Positions 52,401-61,510 of a stretch of DNA of 64,000 nucleotides are shown piece by piece. The DNA is from Leptodactylus fallax. Its lineage: Eukaryota; Chordata; Amphibia; Anura; Leptodactylidae. Numbering within the stretch: position 1 is the first letter of the stretch; each line of letters starts with the position of its first letter. The position numbers and the translations under genes were made by a program. Below the pieces are notes generated by a model. It was not told where the DNA came from. It did not search any database and was given only the letters and a program-made list of their open reading frames with translations. The stretch is taken from NCBI GenBank assembly GCA_947044405.1, contig CAMRHE010000321.1, positions 124,001 to 188,000 of the forward strand. Reading direction: 5' to 3'.

Positions 52401-55400
52401 ATACTGCCCCTATGTACAAGAATATAACTACTATAATACTGCCCCCTAAGTACAAGAATATAACTACTATAATACTGCTCCTATGTACAAGAATATAACT
52501 ACTATAATACTGCCCCCTATGTACAAGAATATAACTACTATAATACTACCTCCTATGTACAAGACTATAACTACTATAATACTGCCCCCTATGTACAAGA
52601 ATATAACTACTATAATACTACCTCCTATGTACAAGAATATAACTACTATAATACTAATCCTATGTACAAGAATATAACTACTATAATACTGCTCCTATGT
52701 ACAAGAATATAACTACTATAATACTGCTCCTATGTACAAGAATATAACTACTATAATACTGCCCCCTAAGTAGAAGAATATAACTACTATAATACTGCTC
52801 CTATGTACAAGAATATAACTACTATAATACTGCTCCTATGTACAAGAATATAACTACTATAATACTGCCCCCTATGTACAAGAATATAACTACTATAATA
52901 CTGCCCCTATGTACAAGACTATAACTACTATAATACTGCCCCCTAAGTACAAGAATATAACTACTAGAATACTGCTCCTATGTACAAGAATATAACTACT
53001 ATAATACTACCCCCTATGTACAAGAATACAATTACTATAATACTGCCCCTATGTACAAGAATATAACTACTATAATACTGCTCCTATGTATAATAATATA
53101 ACTACTATAATACTGCTCCTATGTACAAGAATATAACTACTATAATACTGCTCCTATGTATAATAATATAACTACTATAATACTGCTCCTATGTACAAGA
53201 ATATAACTACTATAATACTGCTCCTATGTACAAGAATATAACTACTATAATACTGCTCCTATGTACAAGAATATAACTACTATAATACTGCTCCTATGTA
53301 CAAGAATATAACTACTATAATACTGCTCCTATGTACAAGAATATAACTACTATAATACTGCCCCCCCACCCCACAACCCCCCAACAAATACACCTAACAA
53401 TCCTATGTACAAGAATATAACTACTATAATACTGCCTCCTATGTACAAGAATATAACTACTATAATACTGCTCCTATGTACAAAAATATAACTACTATAA
53501 TACTAGCTCCTATGTACAAGAATATAACTACTATAATACTGCTCCTATGTACAAGAATATAACTACTATAATACTACCTCCTATGTACAAGAATATAACT
53601 ACTATAATACTACCCCTATGTACAAGAATATAACTACTATAATACTGCCCCCTATGTAGAAGAATATAACTACTATAATACTAGCTCCTATGTACAAGAA
53701 TATAACTACTATAATACTGCTCCTATGTACAAGAATATAACTAATATAATACTGCCCCCTATGTACAAGAATATAACTACTATAATACTAATCCTATGTA
53801 CAAGAATATAACTAGTAAAAAAACGCCAGAAATGAAGAAAAAAAAAATTCAGGAAGGCACATAACCTGATTGAAGACTGCTATTGAAAACTGCCCCAGTG
53901 ACTGTACCAGAGAATAGTGAGCACACCTGGAGTATAATACAGGATGTAACTCAGGATCAGTACAAGAAATAAGTAATGTAATGTAGTACACAGTGACTGT
54001 ACCAAGAATAGTAAGTGCACTCTGGAGTATAATACAGGATGTAACAAGGATCAGTACAGGATAAGTAATATAATGTATGTACACAGTGACTGTACCACAG
54101 AATAGTGAGCCACCTACTATAATACAGGATGAACTCCGATCAGTACAGAAAGAATGTAAGAGTACACAGTGACTGCACCAAGAATAGTACCAGCAGGAGT
54201 AAATACAGGATAACTAGGATCAGTACAGGATAAGTAATATAATCTATGTACACAGTGACGTACCAGCAGAATAGTGAGTGCAGCTCTGGAGTATAATACA
54301 GGATAAGTAATGTAATGTATGTACACAGTGACTGCACCAGCAGAATAGTGAGTGCAGCTCTGGAGTATAATACAGGATGTAACCAGGATAGTACAGGATA
54401 AGTAATGTAATGTATGACACAGTGACTGTACCAGCAGAATAGTGAGCGCAGCTCTGGAGTATAATACAGGATGTAACTCAGGATCAGTACAGGAAATAAG
54501 AATGTAACACAGGACGCACCAGCAGAAAGGAGCGCAGCGAGTATAAACAGGATGTAACTCAGGATCAGTACAGGATAAGTAATGTAAGTATGTACACAGT
54601 GACTGTACCAGCAGAATAGTGAGGCACTCTGGAGTATAATACAGGATAAGTAATGTAATGTATGTACACAGTGACTGCACCAGCAGAATAGTGAGTGCAG
54701 CTCTGGAGTATAATACAGGATGTAACTCAGGATCAGTACAGGATAAGTAATGTAATGTATGTACACAGTGACTGCACCAGCAGAATAGTGAGCGCAGCTC
54801 TGGAGTATAATACAGGATGTAACTCAGGATCAGTACAGGATAAGTAATGTAATGTATGTACACAGTGACTGTACCAGCAGAATAGTGAGCGCAGCTCTGG
54901 AGTATAATACAGGATATAACTCAGGATCAGTACAGGATAAGTAATGTAATGTATGTACACAGTGACTGTACCAGCAGAATAGTGAGTGCAGCTCTGGAGT
55001 ATAATACAGGATGTAACTCAGGATCAGTACAGGATAAGTAATGTAATGTATGTACACAGTGACTGTACCAGCAGAATAGTGAGCGCAGCTCTGGAGTATA
55101 ATACAGGATGTAACTCAGGATCAGTACAGGATAAGTAATGTAATGTATGTACACAGTGACTGTACCAGCAGAATAGTGAGCGCAGCTCTGGAGTATAATA
55201 CAGGATATTACTCAGGATCAGTACTGTAATGTATGTACACAGTGACTGCACTTTTTATGTAGATTAGTTGGTATATAATATTTGAGGGGTTGAACAGTTG
55301 AAAGTTAACAGGATATAAGTCATTCCTGAGCTCTGCAGACGGTAGTATACATGTAATCCTGTATGTGATTTCCACACCAGATGAATTCAGTTATGCGAAG

Positions 55401-55684
55401 GTTTCTCGACATAAGAATTCCTTGAATCGTCCATGCTCCAAGAACCCCGGCGACGCCGCTCACTTGAAGCTCACACACTTCCATTATTCATTGACCTTTC
55501 TTGGATTCCAAAGCTTTTAATTCTGAAAGGCTCGGGGAACTTGGCCGCAGACCAAAGCCAAAAAGCATTGCTGTAGATCCTGAGGACAAGCGCTGCGTCT
55601 ACATTACCTGGTAAGGCAGATTGTAGGAGAGATCGCTCCCAGGAAACGGGGGTGCACTGTCTCTGCGCTCTGCGGGGGTCTGGC
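46190..55684 (-). CDS. UMAD1-like gene (UMA-domain protein), last two coding exons
   Basis: Two exons join in phase 0: 55684-55608 and 46447-46190. The first gives QTPAERRDSAPPFPGSDLSY then NLPYQ; the second gives LPPGNFAQVNSN and then a UMA domain (MADLLNDIPFILAPHVQEVQ to FHYDFTLENSVL, stop). The domain closely resembles the C-terminus of human UMAD1, which also ends YDFTLENSVL. UMA domains occur in UBAP1 and MVB12 and link those proteins to ESCRT-I. The upstream exon must end in phase 1 and should supply a DGFV..G-type start; none was found to 64 kb. The gene lies upstream of FAM117B on the same strand, as UMAD1 does for the paralogue GLCCI1 in human. It is either UMAD1 itself or, more likely by context, its paralogue. 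Confidence 0.85.
46448..47305 (-). other. UMAD1-like intron, 3' portion without array
   Basis: No exon. Short ATCTATC-type simple sequence near 46605-46645. Otherwise unclassified sequence leading into the 35-bp array. Confidence 0.65.
47306..50423 (-). repeat. 35-bp minisatellite, locus 2, left part (about 88 copies)
   Basis: Reverse complement of the unit at 31706-32445: TATGTACAAGAATATAACTA then CTATAATACTGCTCC. Units are 34-37 bp. Low-quality-looking stretches at 48830-48850, 49818-49850 and 50165-50305 lose bases and gain A/C runs. It lies within the last UMAD1-like intron. Confidence 0.97.
50424..52070 (-). mobile_element. Tc1/mariner-type transposon, nearly intact
   Basis: 1,647 bp with inverted ends CAGTCATATGAAAAAGTTTG, repeats of about 210 bp on each side, flanked by TA (50422-50423, 52071-52072). 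The minisatellite resumes exactly at the TA, so the insertion post-dates the array. It carries one transposase gene on the minus strand with a single visible frameshift. Confidence 0.96.
50652..51672 (-). pseudogene. Tc1-type transposase (one frameshift)
   Basis: ATG at 51672 (MGSSKQLSNDLKTKIVQH). Helix-turn-helix parts (KKLSQRFNLSVSTVRNIV; TVHRSTIQHTLHK) flank a GRPRK hook. The frame shifts by one base near 51285, within the sequence that should read RLRYAKAHLD. It continues with LWTDETK (Asp), GGGSIMLWGC, QQDNDPKHSS (Asp) and SPDLNIIEHLW (Glu), a DD34E set, and ends at STKY. Total length is about 340 codons, the usual family size. Apart from the frameshift no lesion was seen, so this is a young copy. 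Confidence 0.93.
52071..53815 (-). repeat. 35-bp minisatellite, locus 2, right part (about 49 copies)
   Basis: Continuation of the array after the Tc1 element, with C/A-rich garbling at 53351-53400. It ends in an A-rich stretch (53818-53850) before the third 97-bp array. Confidence 0.97.
53890..55250 (-). repeat. 97-bp tandem array, locus 3 (about 14 copies)
   Basis: Same unit and orientation as locus 2. Clean and regular from about 54660 to 55200. From 53890 to 54660 copies lack many 1-5-base pieces scattered irregularly, which looks more like poor consensus than normal divergence. Confidence 0.95.
55608..55684 (-). CDS. UMAD1-like penultimate coding exon
   Basis: The acceptor TTTGTGTCTTGTACAG| and the donor CTTACCAG|GTAATG bound 77 nt: two bases finishing a codon and 25 codons (QTPAERRDSAPPFPG, SDLSYNLPYQ). 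The TPAERRD stretch aligns with the DTTDEQR region that follows DGFVLLG in UMAD1. Phase 0 at the 3' end fits the terminal exon. Confidence 0.75.
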
Positions 55685-58499
55685 CTGTACAAGACACAAA
55701 GGAACGTTATATGAGCCGAATCTCAGGGTAAAGCCAAAATCTGATACTCTCTTAGGTACAGCAGTAATCTGGTGGGGGAAGGATTTGGAGATTATTTGGA
55801 ATACTGGCTTACCTGTAAGGGAACTAACTAATAAAATACTAATAGAAAATCTGCTGCAATCCCTTGTATATTATGTGGGAGAACCCCGATGTGTGGCCAC
55901 AAGGAAGTGCTGGACTATCAGGAGGGGACAAGAGACGGTTGGAGATTAGTTTTACTGAATGTGTAAATTCTTAAAGGTGTTTTACATCCATTAAAGGGGT
56001 TGTCAGGGACTATAATATTGTTCTCTGTGACTTCTTCACTACTTACCAAGAACAGCGCCATACATTATGTAGAGGCTGTGCTTGGTATTGCAGCTCGGCC
56101 CATCTCATATCTCTCTCTCTGGAGGACTTGTCCTGTCCTACATTACACAGACATCTCATTGATGTGAATGGACATTATGTAATGCCACATTTCTCCAGTG
56201 GTGGCGCTGCTGAGACACTAAACACCTACTACCAGATTTCCTTACGGATTACAGCTGATCGCTCGGGGTCCCAGCAGGGAGAGACTTTGTGATGGGCTTA
56301 TTATCATGGGATCCATCTTACAAGTCGGGATTGTCTAAAGTGGAGAAGCTTTTAGATCATTTTTGGCTTCTGGATCCAATAACATTTTTGCTCCTGACTG
56401 CCCACATGTTCAGAACTTATATTTTTTTTTATCTTACTCCAACACAGCTGTACAAGGCCTTGATTTATTTTGGCAGGATCATTTATGATTTTCCAGGACT
56501 CTTACACTGAGGATCCATCCTTAGGATGGGTCATCGATATCAAATACATGGCTGTTTGAAATCCGGGACCCCCAGGGATCAGCTGGAATCAGTGGTGCTT
56601 GTGTGAGGCCATATGATGTCACATTCATGACCTGTTTGCAGCTCAGCCCCATTCAAGTGAATGGGGCAGAGCTGCAATACCAAGCCCAACCACTATACCA
56701 TGTATGGCGCTGTATTTATCAAGCTGTGCAAAGGCCTCTTCAATCGGATCCCCAGCAATCTTCAATTATTAAGCCTGGAAAACCTCTTTAAGATGGAAAC
56801 AAACACTTGTTTATATCCAGAGGCCATTTTGATCGTGTTGATCTATCAGCTCTCTAGTAACAAGCCCTGCAGCTGTGTAAGCAGCACATGATCAGAGCGG
56901 TTTACCTGCCAGGTGGAAACCTGAAGTGTTCTCTGCAGATAACAAGGGGCAGGCATATTCCACCATGATTGTAGTGTTTGGGGCCCCTCGTACTCCGCTT
57001 GCAGCACTGTTATAAGCTGACAGCAGGTGTAGTGGCCCTTTAAGTCTATTCCCACGTACTGTATACATTCCATAATAAGCCCTGCCGGTGTCTCTGACGT
57101 AGGTTGAGCCTCCAGAAGACAAAACCATGAACCCTACACATACAGCGCAGTGTAAACACTGACCTCCCAGTCATCCCGGTTCAGCAGGACTGGTCTGTAT
57201 GTTCTGGTGCTGGCGTCCTGCTCTCTGACCCCCGGCCGTCCACAGGACACAACACGTGACCCATCAGAACTGGCGCCTTCCTCCATTGCCCCATGGTCCA
57301 GATCTGATGGGCCAAGGCAGTGTATAGGGATCAAAATGGGCACACAGACCCAGACACAGCAAGCTGCGATGCCCCATGTCTACTGACATCTTTCTATCAT
57401 GGAAAGCAGGAACTTTTTCAGCAATTTATACTTTACAGTAGCTGTGGGATAGGGCCACATGGGTAAGCCTTCACTCCCCATGAGAATGACCTCCCAAGGA
57501 AGGTACTAACCACTGAATACCAGGAACACCCCACAAGTCCTGCCATTTCGGGGAATGCTATGACCCAGATCCTTCCACATGCAAAAATTCTGCCTGCTGG
57601 AAGCCACCTCTAGGGGGAGCCTGCAGCTTACTGCATACTGAGGGGAACTTCCTAATCCCTCTATACCAGTCTTCTGGTGTAGACGGGTGTAAATGTGGCA
57701 CACCTTTGGTGCACAGCCTCTACTTGCACTAAAGACACGCCACATTTTAGCGCAACCTGCACCAGCCGGGGCCTTCCTTAAGACTGACATACAAGATGCT
57801 GGTCTAAATAAACACCCCCATTGTGTTACTACAGAGTTCAATCTACAAACAGATTGCATATAGAGCCCCTAGTGGTGTCCGACCGTTGCAAAGGGTTGAA
57901 TGACAACAAATGGGTGACCAGGTGATTGCCGTGGGTCTGGCAACTAGAGCAGACAGCGCCCACTGCAGGAGAAATATGGTATTACATGGCGTCCACATGC
58001 ATAATGCCAGATAGGTTTTGCAGAGGGTTTGAAGCTCCTTATCAGAAAAAGATAAAAGAAATGACTCCAAATAGAATTTTGTACCTAGAAGTGACATGGG
58101 GGTATGGGTAGAGACTCCCTTTAAATGGTGCTTAAAAATAAAGTCCTTGAGTTTGGATATTGATGTTTAACACTAAAAGTGCGGCCTCCTAGGGAAACAG
58201 CGTAGGTGAGCCTGTCAGATATTTTGAAATGGCAGAGTAAATAGAGATAACACCCCTTTAAGTATAAGGTGACCTGGGCCTCGCTGCTGCAGATATAATG
58301 GAGCCTTCCTGGGCGTGTACTCCATGTAAATCCACCAAATACTGAGAAACATAAAAAACACCATTCTCATCAGAAGGGGACAAATATCTGCAAATCATCA
58401 GAACAGCTAATCTGCGGATCAGACGTCTCCTTAGAATTTACTTAAGATTAGGAACATTTGTTTGCAATAGATGTTGATTAGCTGGGATTAGTCTATACT
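55685..58499. other. Upstream part of the UMAD1-like gene or intergenic, no exon seen
   Basis: Contains dispersed repeats (56040-56110 and 56480-56787 share the TGTATGGCGCTGT and GCTGCAATACC cores) and a diverged element at 57600-57790. The first UMAD1-like exon could lie here or beyond 64 kb; no DGFV-like coding stretch with a phase-1 donor was found. Confidence 0.5.
56480..56787. mobile_element. MITE-like element of the 20165-20547 family
   Basis: The right end GGAAAACCTC abuts TTAA (56788-56791). It has GGATGGGTCATCGATATC and AGTGAATGGGGCAGAGCTGC in the same order as at 20.2 kb. The left end is not sharply defined. Confidence 0.5.
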
Positions 58500-59445
58500 A
58501 TGCCTGCCGGACAGGGGCGTGTGTGATGTCAGAGGGGGTGGAGACCAAATATGGGCTTGCAAGTGATGTCAGAGGGGGGTGGAGACCATAGAGGTGCCTG
58601 TGTGTGATGTCAGAGGGGGTGGAGAGCATACAGGGGGTTGTGTGTGATGTCAGAGCGGAGTGGAGACCATAGAGGTGCCTGTGTGTGATGTCAGATGGGG
58701 GTGGAGACCAAATATGGGCTTGCAAGTGATGTCAGAGGGGGGGGTGGAGAACATACAGGGAGTAAGGTATGATGTCAGAGAGGGATGGAGACCAAATATG
58801 GGCTTGCGTGTGATGTCAGAGGGGGGTGCAGAACATACAGGGGGTAGTGTATGATGTCAGAGGTGGATGGAGACCATAGAGGGACTTATGTGTGATGTCA
58901 GAGGGGGGGTGGACAAAATAGAGGGGGGTATGTGTGATGTCAGAGAGGTGGAGAACTTACAAGGAGTTGTGTGAAGAACATATGGGGGCCACATGTGATG
59001 TCAGAGAGAGGTGGAGAACATACAGGGGGCCAATAATGACAACAGAGGGAGGCAGGAGAACATGCAAGAAGACATCTGTAATGTCAGAGGGAGAACATAA
59101 AGGGATCCACAAGTGATATCAGAGGGAGTATTAAACATTTAAAGGGGACCTTTCACCATCTCGTCACAAGTCATGTGGTGTGAGGGGGTGTGGGCTATGT
59201 AAAAGAGGCCACATGTGACGTCAGAGGGGAGAGGCGAACATACACAAGGCTATGATGATGTCAGAGAGAAGCTGAGAACACACAGTGGGTCATGTGTGAT
59301 ATCAGAGAGGCTGAAGACCACACAGGGCGAGTATGATGTCAGAGGGAGATGGACAATACAGGGGGCCATGTGTGACATCAGAGGGGATGGTGAACATGCA
59401 CAGGGCCACATGTGGTGTCCATTTGGGGGCGGAGAACATACAAGA
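58500..59445. repeat. ~41-bp minisatellite (about 20 copies)
   Basis: GTGATGTCAGAGGGGGGTGG followed by AGAACATACAGGGGG-type sequence repeats at 39-41 bp from 58527 to about 59000, then less regularly to about 59440. A small unrelated stretch (AAAGGGGACCTTTCACCATC) interrupts it near 59140. Confidence 0.93.
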
Positions 59446-59987
59446 AGCCGCTGCTGTTCTTCAAACTACCTAACAGAGCGGGGTCTGACAAGTCCCATGG
59501 CAGGGACCCAAACCTCAGGACTGCTGAAATAGTGTACTATTGGCCAATCCCAGATACAAGGAATAAAACAACAAGTAAATACATGCGGACAACCGCAGCG
59601 CAGCAACACATGAAAAACAGCAAATCCGTATTTCTCCCCATTGACATCAATATGGAAAACCCCAATAACCTGCCAGTAATATCATATAGTGGTGAGGATA
59701 GCGCCGTCCTCCATACACGTGTCAGTGACTACATGTACACCAGGTCATATGGGACTATGCAGTACGGAGTGGAAGGACTCAGTATACGGTATACACTCAC
59801 ATCTGATCTGTGTTATTCTAGAGGCACATAAGGGGTGAAGCAGATGATAAAAAGTTAATAAGTCCAGTTATTTCAGCTATTTCACATGGTTCAGCTTAGT
59901 GAATCACGCTGCGGTACGTTTCCAGTGACAGTATCATCAGAATCTTAATCACTAGGCGGCATTTCAGGAATTTCATACCAAATTTAA

Positions 59988-60460
59988 AGGGAATCTGTCA
60001 GGGCAATTTGGGACACTAAACCGCCCACACATCCATATGGACCTGGGGTTTAGTGTCCCTAATCACCCTGTTATAACGCAATCCATGGCCGCATTAAAAA
60101 TAAAAAAGCTTTATACTCCCCCTGCCGCTGTACTCCCCGCGCCTGCGCAGTTCTTCAATGAAGGCAGTGGAGTGCACCTCGGCTTCAGTGCGCATGTCCC
60201 GCAATTACGTAGTGAAGCCGGGTGTCCATCTTTGGCTGCACTGAAGAACAGCGCAGGCGCCGGGAGGCGTGCCTCATGAATAAGCCGGACTGATCTCACC
60301 AAACAGCGCCGATCGGACCCTTCTCTAGGTAAGTATAAAGGTTTTTATTTTTAATGCGTCTGTGGATTGCATTACAACAGGGCGATCTGGGACACTAAAA
60401 CCAAGGTCTATAAGGATCTGTGCGTGGTTTAGTGTCCCAGATTGACCTGACAGATTCCCT
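59988..60460. mobile_element. Large TTAA-flanked foldback element
   Basis: Flanked by TTAA (59984-59987, 60461-60464). The ends AGGGAATCTGTCAGG and CCTGACAGATTCCCT continue as arms of roughly 200 bp: GGGACACTAAACC, TTTAGTGTCCC, AATCCA, GCATTAAAAATAAAAA and GCGCCTGCGC all recur inverted. Kolobok- or piggyBac-like by target; no ORF of note. Confidence 0.8.
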
Positions 60461-60543
60461 TTAAGGTAACAGGTTTGAGACCTTTGGCAAAATGTCTTCA
60501 CTGTACACTGCTGCGGCTGCACAGATCATGGACAGCATATTAA

Positions 60544-60705
60544 AGGGGTATTCCACCACAGGACATGTCTGACAGATCAGGCTCCCCTCTCTGGGATCTG
60601 CACCCATTTCCATGGCCGATGTGAAAAGCAGATGTGACCACGCACGTCTGACTCTATCCACTCCTATGGGAGAGCACCTAGCATGTGTAAGATAGGAATA
60701 CCCCT
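60544..60705. mobile_element. TTAA-flanked MITE
   Basis: Bounded by TTAA at 60540-60543 and 60706-60709. The ends AGGGGTATTCC and GGAATACCCCT are perfect inverted repeats. 162 bp, non-coding. Confidence 0.75.
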
Positions 60706-61084
60706 TTAAAGATCAGCAGGGATGCTGGTAAGAAGAGGCGGCGCTCTCATATGTTGCTTGCCAAACGGCCCAGGCCCCATTGGTGACTACCCAGGATCTC
60801 CACATTCTAGAGCAGCTCAATGTAGTCACCATCTTGACTGGATACAGTTGTAACAAAACCTCAGCTGTGAGAAGTATTACGCCCATAAGGGTTTTCAGCT
60901 TCTGGATGTAAACAAGATGGTTCCATGAACTGAGAGCAAACAGGGATGGTGAGGAACTTAAAGACAAAATATACTAGAAAGTTCCAGAACGTTTCCATAC
61001 TGAAGTTAAAGGCCATGTCCACCTTCTCTCGAGGCATATAAAATGAAGGATGAATTAAAAATGTTGTATCGTTTTGTAGCTGCA

Positions 61085-61510
61085 GCTCCTATGCTGACTA
61101 TATGTTTCCATGGTAACAGACAACGAGCTCTGTCTGTAGTCACATTCCTACTAACTGTATGGAAACACAAAGTGGTGGACAAATAGAAGAAACTAAGACT
61201 GCAGAATCAGACGACACAGGATTGGTTTGTTGTCTGTTACCACGGAGATGTATAGGAATGGTAAACAAAACAAAAATGGTAGAAAATTCTACATTTTGGC
61301 CTACTGGAAAGTTGCTTCATTCTTTAGGTCTCCATGGTAACAGACAACACCTCGTAGTCTGATCCCTTCTGTATGTCCCTTACTTCTGGCTCTCCTACCA
61401 ACTATAGACCAGCACAAAGTAGCGGACAGATAGAAGACAGTGTGAGGCTGCAGAATCAGACTACACAGGACTGGTTTGTTGTCTGTTACCATGGAGATGA
61501 TTAGTCTATA
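61085..61510. repeat. Tandem foldback repeat with CCATGGTAACAGACAAC
   Basis: CCATGGTAACAGACAAC (near 61108 and 61333) alternates with its inverse GTTGTCTGTTACCA(C/T)GGAGA (near 61225 and 61478), about 225-250 bp per pair. Two copies of a foldback unit related to sequence at 9420-9510 and 43780-43860. Confidence 0.65.

Noticed and set aside
57134..57343. Minus-strand 69-residue frame ending near a GAG|GTCAGT donor-like site, considered as the first UMAD1-like exon
   Set aside because: Phase 0 at that donor does not fit the phase-1 need of the 55608-55684 exon, and there is no DGFV-type motif.
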